From contig JAYMTF010000043.1 of assembly GCA_036897485.1 (NCBI GenBank), positions 1-64,000 of the forward strand: a DNA stretch of 64,000 nucleotides, given 5' to 3'. A model generated the notes under the pieces. It worked only from the letters and a program-made list of their open reading frames with translations, did no database searches and had not been told where the DNA came from. Positions 1-11,780 of this stretch are shown here, piece after piece; the stretch's first letter is position 1, and each line of letters begins with the position of its first letter. The DNA is from Pelargonium nanum. Taxonomy: Eukaryota > Streptophyta > Magnoliopsida > Geraniales > Geraniaceae. The translations under genes and the position numbers were made by a program.

Positions 1-355
1 GGACCAATGTGGAACAAATTGGATACTAAGAGGACCAAACTGGAACATTTTCCTAAATTTTTCGGTGTCATCCAACCTTTTAGCATAGGTTGCGACCCTA
101 TTCAATATTTTTGTAGGTGATCATGTGTACTAAAAATAAGATTTCTAAAGCATGGGTCGGACCAGCGCATGTCCCATTACATAAGTAAAATAATTGAAAA
201 CTAATTATTATTTAATATTATTTTAACGGAAACTAACAACAATGGTCATTTTGAATTCATACTTGTAAGTTCAAAAACTATTTTAAGATTATAAATATTT
301 ACGACCAAATTGAGCTCTTACTAAAAATTTTAGGGATCAAATATGATGTTTTACC
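1..355. repeat. Truncated foldback-type repeat at window edge
   Basis: The stretch holds phrases such as 'ggaccaaactgg' and ends near 'gatcaaatatgatgttttacc'. This is the typical outer end of plant foldback MITEs, whose arms repeat the 'gaccaaattgg' motif. Read in reverse complement, the right part resembles the repeat near 39690-39840; both contain 'aaaatga(c/t)cattgttgtta'-like sequence. The left arm would lie outside the window. No gene is seen here. Confidence 0.45.
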
Positions 356-555
356 AAAAAAAAAAAAAAACATGTCTTTTATAGAGCGTAAGTTACCTGG
401 AAGAATTTCAATGGGCTTTGGGCCCATCCAAGACAACAATAGTGTGATCCAAAATATTATGGGCTGGATCATAGCGTCCATCACTTTTAAGCTTTCATGG
501 GCCTATTAATATCCACCGTCGATTTGATCGAACTGTACATTACTGGTCTCATAGG

Positions 556-664
556 CGATAACCGCCTATCCTCGTAACCACGCAAGTGGATAAGCACATG
601 ACTGAACCCAAAACGGCACGTGTCGCCGCGTTTAAAGACACGTGGGTTCGGTCGGAGACACGTG
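556..664 (+). promoter_or_regulatory. Triple G-box promoter with I-box-like motifs
   Basis: Three perfect CACGTG G-boxes lie at 617-622, 639-644 and 659-664, about 20-22 bp apart, so roughly on the same helix face. Two GATAA (I-box-like) motifs lie just upstream near 557 and 590. The first exon of the membrane-protein gene probably starts about 70-120 bp downstream. G-boxes bind bZIP and bHLH factors such as ABF, HY5 and PIF. The motifs are seen directly; light or ABA control is inferred. Confidence 0.6.
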
Positions 665-1203
665 CCGACATGCAGGATCTGGACATGCAGTGTAAGCATC
701 AAGAAATGGAAGGTAGCTGGTTCGTTTTAATCGAAACCCTAAACAAAAACCAAAAACCCATTTGAAGGAAAGAGCTTTTTTGGATCGATGACTTGAAGAT
801 CAGATTCACAAACAAGTAAGCTCTCTTCTTCTTCTTCTTCTTCTTGATGAATAATCATATGATATGTTACAAAAATGTGTATTGTTCTTGTGATTTGATC
901 TTCTGTTTTTGTGTGTTTTGGTGATCAAGTGTGTGCAAGTTCTGGTTATTTGAAATCCAAATAGTTAAGTAAAAATCAATACTAAAGATTGTTCTTATTT
1001 GGTGTTTCAATTATATGGATTTGTTTTAAATTGATTCAATTTGTAATGATGTTTAAATTTACAAACTTGACTAATTTGAATCAAAATCACTTGATAGTTT
1101 TGGACTAAATTGAAATAATAAAAATTGGAACATTTTAGTTGTCACTTCGTGAAATTGTTTGTGTTATAAGACTTTTCCTAAATTTATAGGTGTACGTGTT
1201 TTG

Positions 1204-1317
1204 AATATAACTTTTGTATTTACAAGTAAAATTTGGAATGTTCACAAATTGATTAGGTTTTTAATATAACTTTTGTATTTACAAGTAAAATTTGGAATGT
1301 TCACAAATTGATTAGGT
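1204..1317 (+). repeat. 59-bp tandem duplication in 5' UTR intron
   Basis: The segment starting 'aatataacttttgtattta' at 1204 is repeated nearly identically from 1263, a period of 59 bp, through 'attaggt' at 1252-1258 and 1311-1317. The near-perfect identity suggests a recent duplication. Confidence 0.9.
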
Positions 1318-1714
1318 GAGTACACGTAAGTGATACTAGTCCAAAATATTCAAGCTTATGGGTTCGGTCCGCCAAATAATTATCTAGAAATAGTTAGTTA
1401 TTTATTGATATATAATCGAAACTTAGGAATTTTTTTATGATGCAATCCTTGTTATATAGTATTGATTATATAGTTTCTATCTAGCATAGAAAGAGTAAGT
1501 TATTTCCGAATTTGATCGATTATATATGCATTTTTGTGCTTTTAAGTTTTAATTTGTTGTTAGTATGATAAGCAAATTTGTTCAAAAACCTGATGATCTT
1601 AACACTTTGTTTGCTTTTTCAGCCGAAAATTAGACCAGGAAGATCATACAATATCCTTGAAAGATCGTTGTCTAGAGTCTTTCCAAACTCTATAGCAAAC
1701 AAATAAATTTAAAC

Positions 1715-2964
1715 ATGTCAGGCGTGTCTTTAGCCGTGGCTCCTCGAAGTGAGCCTGACCAAACCCTAAACCCCGACCAAACCCCTCCGCACAAGCTCCA
1801 CCCCCAACGCAAGCAACAATCCGTTGTGGGTGGCGTAATGGGGTCACTACGTGTAATCGAACTACAACTCGTAGCATTCATTATGGTTTTCTCGGCTAGT
1901 GGTCTCGTGCCCCTCCTTGATCTAGCCTTTCCCGCCTTCACTTCGCTCTATCTCATAGCATTGTCTCGCTTCGCTTTCCCGTCCCATGGTAATGTTGCCA
2001 CTAACTCGCCCGAAATTTTCCAAGGAAGTGCGTTTTTTCGGTTTTATGTAGTTGTGGGAACTACTATTGGGCTTTTCTTGCCACTAGCCTATGTGTTAGG
2101 AGGCTTCGCGAGAGGGGATGATCACGCTGTCCGGTCCGCGACACCCCATTTGTTCTTGCTTTCATTTCAAATACTTACCGAAAACTTGATTAGTGGCTTG
2201 TCCTTGTTTTCTCCACCGGTGAGAGCACTAGTGCCTGTCCTCTATACGGTGAGGAGGATTTTTGTTACCCTTGATTGGATGCAAGATGTGTGGATTAACA
2301 AGTCAATCCCTGCAAATGCGGAGTTTAAGGTAATTTCACTAATCGATTTTTCAAGTTTTAACATGTTTTGCTCACTACTTGGACTATTTTGCTCGCTCAT
2401 TGTTTTGTTGTATATGTAGTATGTAAGAAAAAAATGATCATCATTTTCTCTGAGTTTCTAACAAGGCATTTTGCGCATTGTTCGGATGATTTTACTCGTT
2501 GTTTTGTTGTAAATGTGGAATTTAAGACAATATTTTTAGATCATTTTCTGATTTGCGGCCAATTTTGCTCATTGTTGTGTTGTAAATGTGGAATTTAAGG
2601 CCATTTTCGCTAATCATTTTCTCAAGTTTTCACAAGTTCGGCTCCTTGTTTTGTGTATAATTGTGGAATGTAATTTAGGATTATCTTAGATAATCAACTT
2701 TTCGAACTTAAGTTTGGCTCATAGTTTCCTTTTTGTGCCATCGATTAGGCTGTTGCATGGTGTTGGTTCGGGAGGACACTTTCAGCTGCTAATCTTCTCT
2801 ACTTCTCGATAAATCTATTTTGCTTCTTGATTCCTCGGTTCCTTCCTCGGGCCTTCGAGAAGTACTTCAACGAAAGAAATGAAACTCATGCGAAAATGGC
2901 AGAAGATAAGTATTTAGCATCGAAAAACGAAGCAAAATCAACAACAGATAAGAAATCAGATTGA
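1715..2964 (+). CDS. Plant-specific multi-pass membrane protein of unknown function (DUF7733-like)
   Basis: There are two coding exons, 1715-2329 and 2749-2964, joined in phase 0 (donor AAG|GTAATT, acceptor CGATTAG|GCT), giving 276 residues. A 5' UTR intron runs about 816-1622 (CAA|GTAAG ... TTTTTCAG). The hydrophilic N-terminus (residues 1-42) precedes about five hydrophobic segments: roughly 48-65, 66-85, 108-130, 145-165, and one in exon 2 around 218-238. The C-terminus is charged and lysine-rich. The protein resembles the plant family I remember as DUF7733, but no function is known to me and the family name is tentative. It is likely an integral membrane protein. Both introns are enlarged by tandem repeats. 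Confidence 0.82.
2318..2690 (+). repeat. Degenerate tandem repeat made from an exon-intron junction
   Basis: The exon 1 end 'gcggagtttaag' and the following intron start recur in the intron as 'gtagtatgtaag' (about 2414), 'gtggaatttaag' (about 2515 and 2588) and 'gtggaatgtaatttag' (about 2663). Each copy is flanked by related 'ttttgctca...gttgttttgttg' and 'aatcattttctcaagttt' phrases. The unit is about 70-100 bp. Most copies have lost the GT of the donor. Confidence 0.7.
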
Positions 2965-3340
2965 TCACATGTATGTGTCACTAATAGACTTTGTTAGTAA
3001 ATTTTTAGCTTCACTTGAACCACACTTTGTGGGTTTCTCCTTTACCTTTGTTAGGACTCGTTTTTTAACCGTTGAGTGCATATGTTGGATGCTTCTTCTT
3101 TTTGGTTATGAGGAATGGGTCATGTAATGGAATATGGATGTCTGTTTTGGTAATTTTTGTAGTTGGCCTGGCTTTATTTACATGTGCGGTTTCTCTTAAT
3201 CTATGAGTGTATTACTTGCATTAAAAAAACGGTTATGATAGTCGATTGTTTTCCCATGTTTTTCCATGTTTAGTAATGAGATGAGTTTTGAATTAGATTA
3301 TTCGTGACCAGTGACCAATGACCATATAGTCATTGTTTTA

Positions 3341-3678
3341 AGGTAAAATACCTAATTTGGTTCCTGAACTTTGATGTTTTGACCTAATTTGATCTCAATG
3401 ACTCAAAATGGTTTATGATCTTTTAAATATTGACCCAATTTGGTCTTTAAACTTTATTTTGACCCGAAATGGTTTCTACTTTCACATGTTGACCCAAAAT
3501 AGTTCTTACCCTTAGAATTTATATCAAAAGTTTATGGACCAAATTGAGTTAATAAAAAGTTCAGGGACCAAATTGGGTCAAAACACCAACGTTTAGAGAC
3601 CATTTTCGGTTAAAAAAAGTTGAGGGACCAAATTTGGTCAAAACACCAAAGTTCGGGGACGAAGTTGGATTTTTTACC
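3341..3678. mobile_element. Foldback MITE with 8-bp target-site duplication
   Basis: The left end 'aggtaaaatacctaatttgg' is mirrored by the right end '...gaagttggattttttacc'. Long imperfect inverted arms repeat 'gaccaaattggg' motifs. The flanks show an 8-bp direct repeat, TTGTTTTA, at 3333-3340 and 3679-3686. No coding capacity is seen. The size of 338 bp and the TSD fit a non-autonomous DNA transposon (hAT- or Mutator-like). Confidence 0.72.
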
Positions 3679-3686
3679 TTGTTTTA

Positions 3687-6375
3687 ATATCAGCGCCTAC
3701 TATGTTATATACTTAATTATGACCAAAATATCATTTTATATATTTCCTCTTAATTAAAAGGGCAAAATATTAATTTTATTGAAATATAACCACTTTTACA
3801 ATATTATTCATCAAATATTTGTCCTTATTTTACTATTTATTAAACGGGCTGACACAACATAACTCAAGTAACACGTTTAAACAATAGACTATCGATTGTC
3901 GATCTAACATGGTCCTACATATTTAACCGTTTAACTAAAACGGGTCATTTTTATATAATATGTTTGAAATTTTATATTTTTATTCTTAAACGAGTGCGTC
4001 AATAACAGCAACGCGAACACAGTCTAACTATTAAACAAGTTAAGTAAACTAAAACGAATTTGACACAAATCCGATTGCGGTGAATTTAAATCTATTTAAG
4101 CTTGTGTTGTGTTACAAAAAATACTAATATTTTTTGGATTAAAAAATTAGAACACTACCAAATGGCAAATGTCGTCAAAGCACAGCCTATACATTTTGTT
4201 TACCTCAAAATTTGGTACCGTTCACTGTGGTCTTGGTCGGTTGTCGTTATCCACGCGGGGCATGTGAAATGACCATTACACCCCATCAAATATCCGGAAA
4301 TCACGAGCCACATGGCTGCAGTGCTGACGCAGCAGTGTCCTGTCTCTGTCCACTGCCTATTTACATAGTCGTGGTCGTTCCATTTGGGGTACCGGAGAAA
4401 AGCTTCTCCCACGCGCATATATTAGCGTGTTCAGTCACGCGCCTTCTAACTATTAAACGGGTTGTAAATGAATCGGGTTATTGACCCAACAATGTAAAGA
4501 TGAAAATGAATTCTTTTAAGCATAATAGTGTAAAATTTATTAAATAAAATAATAATCATATATCACGTTAAACCATTGTTTATTTGAACATGTTTTTGCG
4601 TTAGCGAAAAATTCAATTTTATATATGTTTTAAAATAAAAATAAGACTTCTCAAATCCAATATGAAATTCAAATTGTGTTATACATACAAAAATAGAGTG
4701 GATGTGTATTATTGCTAATAATAATAGCTTTTGTAAACTCATTACATTTACCTAACCCACCAACTTTCATAACCCCCCTTTTCTTTTTCTACTTCTATCA
4801 CTAGACTTTTTGTAACTCACATGAGTCAAGCCATATGATTTTTGACATTTATGAATGACCTTTAAAAAAATAATATATTGCAAATTAATCTTACTTGTTT
4901 ATTATAGTTAGTCTCATGATACCACCAAACCTTATCAATAATGTTTCAATATTATCTATGATATAGTTTTATAAATTTCACCTTTATTCAAATATATTAA
5001 GTAACACATATAACTATTAACGAAAGCAAGAACTATCAAATAGTAAGTGTATCTGCGTTGGGATAAGATTATCGCTAAATATGATGTTGCAAAAGTGGTT
5101 CTTTCGTTGAAGACGGAGGGGAGGAATTTCCCAATGCCTTAGGTCTAGTTATATATGACATTTTATCTTGCTTATCTAACTTTTCTAGTTTGGATTTCCG
5201 TTTTCGGTAGGAGAGGATCGAATCATGTTGCTCATAGTTTGGTTTGTGCGTTGAAGACCAGAGAGAAGAGGTTCCCCAGTGCCTTGGGTCTAACATTTTA
5301 TCTTGTTTATCTAGCTTTTCTAGTTTGGATTTCCATTTTGTTATGAGGGGAGCAAATCATGTTGCTCATAGTTTGGCTAGAACATATGTTTCGATTGAGG
5401 GAGCGCGTGATTGGGTAGATACATTTTGTCCAATTTAAATCGCAGATCTTGTATTGATGGACCTTTTGAATTAATATAAGATCTTTCATTCCTTTCTTAA
5501 AAAAGAAAAAAGTACCATCTTCTTTTTAACTCACTCCAACCTATTTCGTTATAACTTTTTTTTTTTTTGAAGTAAAGACTAAGATGCCTATTTTATTGCA
5601 TTTCATTAATGCTTACAACCATTATCTTAATTAGGGCTCACAATTTGTTTATGACATGTGAAGTAAGTTGAGTTTAAATTAATGGGGTTCGTGTGGAGTA
5701 ATCGAACACATTCAATGACAGAATTTGTTTATGTCAAACTCATTTAAGATAATACTAATCTTTAAACGCAATACACAAATATAAAATGATCACCTCTATA
5801 ACCATAATTACAGTTAACAATTTGTGTGTATCGTGTTTGTGATTTGCCAAAAGTTGACTACGTGCAATACAAAGTTTAACAATTGTGTTGCATGTTTGAA
5901 CACAAAGATGACATGTTCAACATGACTACTATATGAGTCATATTGAAACACAATAGACACGAACCTGACCAAACACATTTGACACGACACAACTCAACAC
6001 GTTCCTAAGACTACTTCACAATTATACTCTTAAGTGAACGAGTTGGACGTGCCGTGTGTCCATGTTTTAGAGGTCCAACACGATTACTACAAGTGTGGCA
6101 TTCTCCAGCACGAATACACTAATGTGTGAATCCAAACACATTAATTTTGATTTGTGTTACAACACGTATTGCCAAGCTCTAACCATGATCTTGTTGACAG
6201 GTGGGAGATACGCACCAAGGAAGAGCGTGGAGGCTATATCCCTGAAAATTTTAAGGATAGTGACCTCTCCTACCAGTCGCACACCCTCTCTCTCTCTTAC
6301 TTTCTTGTTTATCAAGTAAATAAATATTTTCATTCAAAAAAAACAATTAAATAAACTTAAAACCCTACACCCACC
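3687..6375. other. Intergenic DNA with decayed repeats
   Basis: AT-rich sequence with dispersed 'acacgacacgaac'-type repeat remnants (about 3840-4090 and 5640-6060) and a GC-richer patch at 4210-4440 that has short open frames on both strands but no recognisable domain. Apart from the LINE tail at 5095-5512, no gene could be supported. Confidence 0.6.
5095..5512 (+). mobile_element. L1-type LINE 3' end (RNase H tail), internally duplicated
   Basis: Translation gives the C-terminal motif of plant LINE RNase H domains, 'R-x-x-N-x-V-A-H-S-L-A', as 'MRGANHVAHSLA' at about 5340-5375, followed by a short tail and an A-rich end near 5500-5512. The last 140 bp or so occur twice in tandem: 5107-5250 and 5251-5388 both start 'ttgaagac' and both encode NHVAHSL. 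The element is 5'-truncated and cannot move by itself. Confidence 0.75.
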
Positions 6376-6400
6376 ACCTCTCTCTCTCTCTCTCTCACTA
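6376..6400 (+). promoter_or_regulatory. CT-microsatellite upstream of the intronless gene
   Basis: A (CT)n run sits about 90-110 bp upstream of the ATG at 6489, inside a pyrimidine-rich leader. Such Y-patch or CT stretches are common around plant transcription starts and leaders. A role is inferred from position only. Confidence 0.4.
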
Positions 6401-6488
6401 CTCATTTATCAAAACCACAACAAAAACCATCACCAACCCTTTTTTCCTCTCATCCTCCACTCCAAAACCCACCTTTTATTTTCTCAAA

Positions 6489-7274
6489 ATGAAGCTAAAA
6501 AACAAAGGAAAAGTGTACCCTTCCCCGTCGTCGGCGTGCTCGCCGGAGACCGACGCTCTGTCCGTTCTCAAGCTCCTTCCGGCGGCGATTCTGGCCCTCG
6601 CTTCGCTCCTCTCTCTCGAGGACCGCGAGGTCCTCGCCTACCTCATCACCAGGTCCTTAAAAACCACCACCAACACCAACGGTTCCTCCACCAGCCAAAG
6701 CCACGACTCCAAGAAGAAGTCGGCGAAGAAGCCACCTAGCGGCGCCGCGGCGGCGGCGGCGCAGGCCCACAAGCCGCCTATGTTCGACTGCGAGTGCTTC
6801 GACTGCTACACCAGCTACTGGTTCCGGTGGGACTCGTCGCCGAACCGCGAGCTCATCAACCAAGCCATCGAAGCCTTCGAGGACCACCTCGCCAACGGCG
6901 AGCAGTCCAAGAAAACCGCCAGAGGCAAGCGGCGAGACAAGTCTGGTCGGCGCGTGGCACCGCCTGAGAAGCCTCTAGATGTTTCTGTTGCTTCCACCGT
7001 TCCAATTCCTTCGCCGGAGCCACCACTTCCGGAGGTTTTTTCATCGGAGGAGATCTCGCCGTCGGCTTCACCGGAGTTGAAGGAGGTGGTTGGGGAGATG
7101 CCGGAGGTTGCGGTTGCGGTTGTGGAGGAGACGGAAGTGGTGGAGGAAGAGGTGGCGCCGCCGGTGAGTCGAGCGGCGGCGACGAGCCACAAGGGTTTGG
7201 CGAGAAAGGTATTGCCGGACGTGTTGGGATTATTCAATTCGCGTTTGTGGAGCCTTTGGAGTCCGAATGTGTAG
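6489..7274 (+). CDS. Intronless plant-specific protein with Cys-rich WFRWDSSPNR core, unknown function
   Basis: A single exon of 261 residues, markedly GC-richer than its surroundings. The basic N-terminus (MKLKNKGKVY) is followed by a hydrophobic, leucine-rich segment (about 25-52, 'SVLKLLPAAILALASLLSLE'). A Ser/Lys/Ala-rich linker leads to a conserved-looking core at 99-124 containing C-E-C-F-D-C, a Tyr/Trp cluster and WDSSPNR. A low-complexity Pro/Glu/Val-rich region precedes a C-terminal motif ending LFNSRLWSLWSPNV. I recognise this as a small uncharacterised plant family but cannot give a biochemical role. The three clustered cysteines (101, 103, 106) could bind metal; that is a guess. 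Confidence 0.82.
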   Translation: MKLKNKGKVYPSPSSACSPETDALSVLKLLPAAILALASLLSLEDREVLAYLITRSLKTTTNTNGSSTSQSHDSKKKSAKKPPSGAAAAAAQAHKPPMFDCECFDCYTSYWFRWDSSPNRELINQAIEAFEDHLANGEQSKKTARGKRRDKSGRRVAPPEKPLDVSVASTVPIPSPEPPLPEVFSSEEISPSASPELKEVVGEMPEVAVAVVEETEVVEEEVAPPVSRAAATSHKGLARKVLPDVLGLFNSRLWSLWSPNV

Positions 7275-10200
7275 TAATGAAAAATGAAAATGTTTCATTT
7301 TTTTTTTCTTTCGGAAATTTTTGCTTTTCCCAAAGCAAAAACTATATATAAAATTTATTTTTCATTAGATTTTTGTTGAACATATATTCGTATTTCGAAT
7401 ATATACATATGGTTTCGTTTCAATGAAACTTCACTTTTTTCTCGCCCAGTTGCCGGCGGGAAGTCATTTTCTCGGCTTACAGGTTGTTTGGCTCTTTCCG
7501 GGAATTTTTTGTACTTGTTGATAAAATGTTGCTATTAATATTTTTTTTTGCTTTGGAGCTAAGTTCCGTGATTAGGTGAAGATAGTGAAGACGTGGCCTA
7601 ATCCAATGTGACCTATTCTCAAGTGGAGATTATATATTAGTATTTTAATTAAATATCATAATCATTATTTTGCATTTGGTTCATGTTTTTGCTTTTCTTA
7701 TTTTTATGTTTTTTTATTCCACCTCCTTTTCTTTTCTTTTTTTCCCTTTCCTTTTTGAAGTGTCAATTTGATGCGAATTTCTATGCCATCTTTTGATTCT
7801 TTTTTGCTGGAATCCTGTGAAATAATCATGTTTTAGTTTTTCGACAAGACCCATAATTTTGGGTTTGACCTAAATGTGACCTATATATTAAGAGCAGTGT
7901 CCAATTTGAACCTAAACTTGACAAACTCTAATATTCTTTCATGTAATTTCAATTTCGTGCAATGCAGGCTCGAATTAGGAATACCCAAAATCCAATTAAC
8001 AATTTGTGAGTCCTTGAAATAGACCTAAACAATTTTCGGGGCAGATCAATCAAATTTATACACACTTGCTTCAAATTCAAAATTCAATTATTGGTTTTTT
8101 AGTTTAGGCTTAGCTGAAATAAATGTGAACAGTTGTCAGACTAGGACAATCAAATTCACACGAACCCGCCTATTTTACACTCAAAACCCAAAATCAAATT
8201 CAAAACCCGCATTCTACAACCCTTATAAGTTGGTTCAGATTTAAATCAGGTTAAGTGAATATCTTACGCTTTTAACTCATAATCCAATTCAAAATCTACA
8301 ATTTACACCTCTTAACTAAAATTCAAATTGTCTAAGTTCAAATTAGGTGTTACCAACCCGAACACAAAATCATATTGCCAACTCTAAGTTATGTTTGTGA
8401 AGGGCTCATTGGTAATTTGGGTGGGTAGTGATATTATTATGAGAAGGCTATTTAAAGCCTCCTTTGCTGGGCCCTTGGAGTGTACAGTGTAGTTACACTG
8501 TTACACATTTGCCCTTCCATTTGATGCATATTTGCAGGGATGGACCACCTAGTTGGGGGGTCCAATACATCCATATGTTGCTCAGCAACTTGTGAGAGCA
8601 ACACTTCTACAACCTCCAGTGGGCCCACTGAACACAAAACTTCTGTATTTCATTCAATGTTGGAGATATTTGGCAAAACCCAATTAGTGAGGAATGTGAT
8701 AGATTTAAATTGGGTTTTAATTGTCCAAACAGAGGTCATTGAAGTTGAGAGATAGCATACTCAAATACCTAGTTTGGAGATGTCTAACTGTCCTGTTTGG
8801 TTGTTGGAAGAGTGTGTTTGAATCCATGGATATGGTATTATTCTCAAAAGAATAGTATATTTCATGCTCCATACTTGACTAATTTGGGGAATTTTGCCTT
8901 TATTTATTGCTAATTAAGCATGGGTTTAGCTACTTGATTTTGGGCTTTTTGTGGGAAATTGAAAAGTGGTATGGGTTGGGGTCACTTTCAAAAAGGGAGA
9001 AACAAAGGCAAAGATTGAATTTGTAAGGACTAATTGTCTCCTTCCATTTTGTTTGTTTTGTGAGTGACAAAACACAATAGCTTAGGCCATGACCTCAACA
9101 GTCAACAACTCAACCACTTCTGTCCAGTTCCTAGCAATATTTTTGTGGTACAACATTATCACATAGGATCTCAACTTTTTGATAATAAGGATTGAGTGAA
9201 TCCATAGACAAGACTATGATATTTCTTTTTAATATATATATATATATGTTACATGACATTGAATGTTTTGAGTATCAAAAAGCTTCAAATCATTAGATTA
9301 AGGCAGTAAAAATGAGGTGTTTAGGTAGATTTGTGATACTAAGAATAATAAGATTATGAATAATATTATTTGAGAAGATTTGGGATAGCATTTTTTTTTA
9401 GAGAGTTGGGATAGCATTAGTTGAAAGTAAAATGCGAAAAGATTGTGTAATGCGACTTGGACAAGTGGAGTGTGCAAATATGATCTAAATTTACATTAAG
9501 AAAAGTTAATGAAGACCAGACGAATTATGTAGCTTAACAAAAAAAATGTCTAAAATAACCCACTAGAAGATTTTATAAACGACTTCAACATTATGTAGAA
9601 AATTTTTGAACGTTGATCACAAGTATGAAAGCGTTGAGTCTCAACCATTGATGGTTAAGACTCAATCAAGACACAATAGATTAGATTTAGACGTGTGCTT
9701 CGTGTCCATAAATTCATTTGGGTGAATACAAGTGTTCGTGGACGTGTCACACTCTCATTGGCTTGACTGAGTCTCAAACATTAATTTTTTCTTTCTTTCT
9801 ATAAGTTATATCTTCTCGTGTTTTGGTTAATTGGTGTTTTTCAACTATTTTATGGAGTCATTCCAACCCTTTCCCTTTCTTCCAATTAGGGCTTCTCATA
9901 TACGAAGTTTTGGCTGAGTACTAATATCTAAACACTAACTTCATACTATAACTAGAAGAAAGCTATATGCACATGAAACATGCTATGAAAATGCAAAGGT
10001 TTGAAGATGATAATTATCTTATCTGTTAAACTTGTGGAGCGAAAAGCATACCGTTCCGCATTGAAGTTAATTGCCTTCTGTGATATCCATTTTGCGAAGT
10101 CAAGTTTGTGCTTGAACAATCAGCACCCAAAAAGTTACAAAGCTTGGTTGCAATTCTTGATGCTCCAAAATCCGAATCAAAGCACCTCCATTTCACCTAA

Positions 10201-10578
10201 ATTAAATGCATGGAGAGATGAGAGATGATCGTCATGTAAGAAAGTTGAACCAATAACACGTAACTAGTGAGTCTCATCAGCATAACGCACAGTGTTGAGA
10301 TCAATCAATTGCTTTGTTATCACAGTTCTCTGTCTATGGTATAATATATGGACACCAGAACTCACCTTACGTTGTGGTTCATCATATCTGATAAGGGAAG
10401 ATGCCATTTGATGAAAGAGCCAACAATTTGGACCCGAATTCGCAGCCACCCGAAATCTAACCTGCATTTTTTTTCATGTTTGGGTGTCACAAATATGTTT
10501 GCCATGAAAGATGTATGAATCGGGTCAAGAAACCCGCACATTTCCATGAAAAACCCACACCTCGTGCGGGTTGGGTTT

Positions 10579-10598
10579 GGGTTAGGGTTAGGGTTAGG
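10579..10598 (+). repeat. Short interstitial TTAGGG-like array
   Basis: Three consecutive 'gggtta' units plus 'gg' follow 'gggttgggttt'. The run lies in an hAT-like repeat (about 10425-10620) rich in 'gggttcgggt' phrases, so it may be drift of that phrase. It differs from the usual plant telomere unit TTTAGGG. Confidence 0.6.
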
Positions 10599-10709
10599 TC
10601 TTAGGTCTTCCCAACCTAAAATCTGAAATGATGAGTGCATTTTACAAATGAAACTAGGAGATCTTGGTTCCTTTCTTTCCTGCAACAGTACACAAAACCA
10701 TAGCTCATT

Positions 10710-10954
10710 TAGAGTTGGGAAATGGGTCAACGGGATGGGCTTTGGTCTAAATGGATGTAAGTAGGCTTATCGGACAGTTTTTGCCAAGCCGGGCCAGTAA
10801 TGGCCTGCAAGCTGGAATCAGGGCAAAGTTCACTCTGTCTCCAGCTAAATGGGCCGGACCAAAACATGCATGCCTATTTTAGCTATATATCGGGTCACTT
10901 TGCAAGTCCGGATCAATGGTAGCACACAGGCCGTTGACCCATTTTCCAGCTCTA
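10710..10954. mobile_element. hAT-like MITE, 245 bp
   Basis: The left terminus 'tagagttgggaaatgggtca' and the right terminus, read in reverse complement as 'tagagctggaaaatgggtca', form a TIR of at least 22 bp with two differences. Ends of the form TAGAG(T/C)TGG are typical of Ac/Ds-like (hAT) elements. The interior is non-coding. No clear 8-bp target duplication survives, so the insertion is old. Confidence 0.7.
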
Positions 10955-11780
10955 ACACAACAATATGAGTTGTTGGGTTTTGTAAGATCCTAGTTCAGTC
11001 CATGGTCTCATGCCCAAATACAAAATAGCCCAAATATTGTGTGAGAGAGAGATAGAGAGACTTACAATTACAAATGACAAGAGCCTGAAACATTTGAGCA
11101 GCAGCATGAACAAGTAGGGTATAGGGCTGTCTTCAACTTTTGATCAGAGGACAATGAAACACCACAGAACATTGACCAGCAATCAAAGAGTGCAAGACTG
11201 CAAGTACAGACCACCTCCCATGTTAATGAGAATAATTTTCCAAATCATTATAATCTTAAACATTAAAACAGTTTTAACATGTGAAAACCAAGATACATAC
11301 AAGCAAAACAAAGAGAAAAAGGGAAACAGAAATTGCCTTAACTTCTGTTCATTGAAATGAGCACTAGGTGATTCTCATTCAATGTATACCTTGGATTTTC
11401 ATTATTGAACTACACAGTTGAAACTAGAATATTCTAATACCTTTTTGAAAATTATTTAAAGAAAAACACATTCTTTCAAGAAAATTTTCACATAATTAAT
11501 AATGGCAAACAAACAAACAGGCATTGTTAAATTCTATTACAAATGAATGTGTATAATGGTAAAATCCTAGTGTAAACCATCTATTTTTTTAATTATATAA
11601 TATGCTCTCTTTTTTTGGTAGTCCCCGTTTTGATTTTGGACAGGCTGAAAATTCTCAACTTTAGCACATTACAACACAAGAAACTCCAACCCAAAATTGT
11701 CCAAAACATGTGCTGTATTCAGCTTAGTAGCTTATTTCAAGTTGGCTTGTCCAACTTGCACCTCTTTTTTACTGAAAAAT

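Noticed and set aside
5155-5438. Short overlapping plus-strand frames taken as genes
   Set aside because: They are frames of the LINE RNase H tail, not host genes.
6815-7237. 140-codon minus-strand frame opposite the GC-rich gene
   Set aside because: It is a shadow of the real GC-rich plus-strand frame, which has family-like motifs and a proper start.
8484-8501. Perfect 8+2+8 palindrome ACAGTGTA-GT-TACACTGT as a regulatory element
   Set aside because: It is isolated, with no gene nearby and no repeat elsewhere in the window; chance cannot be excluded.
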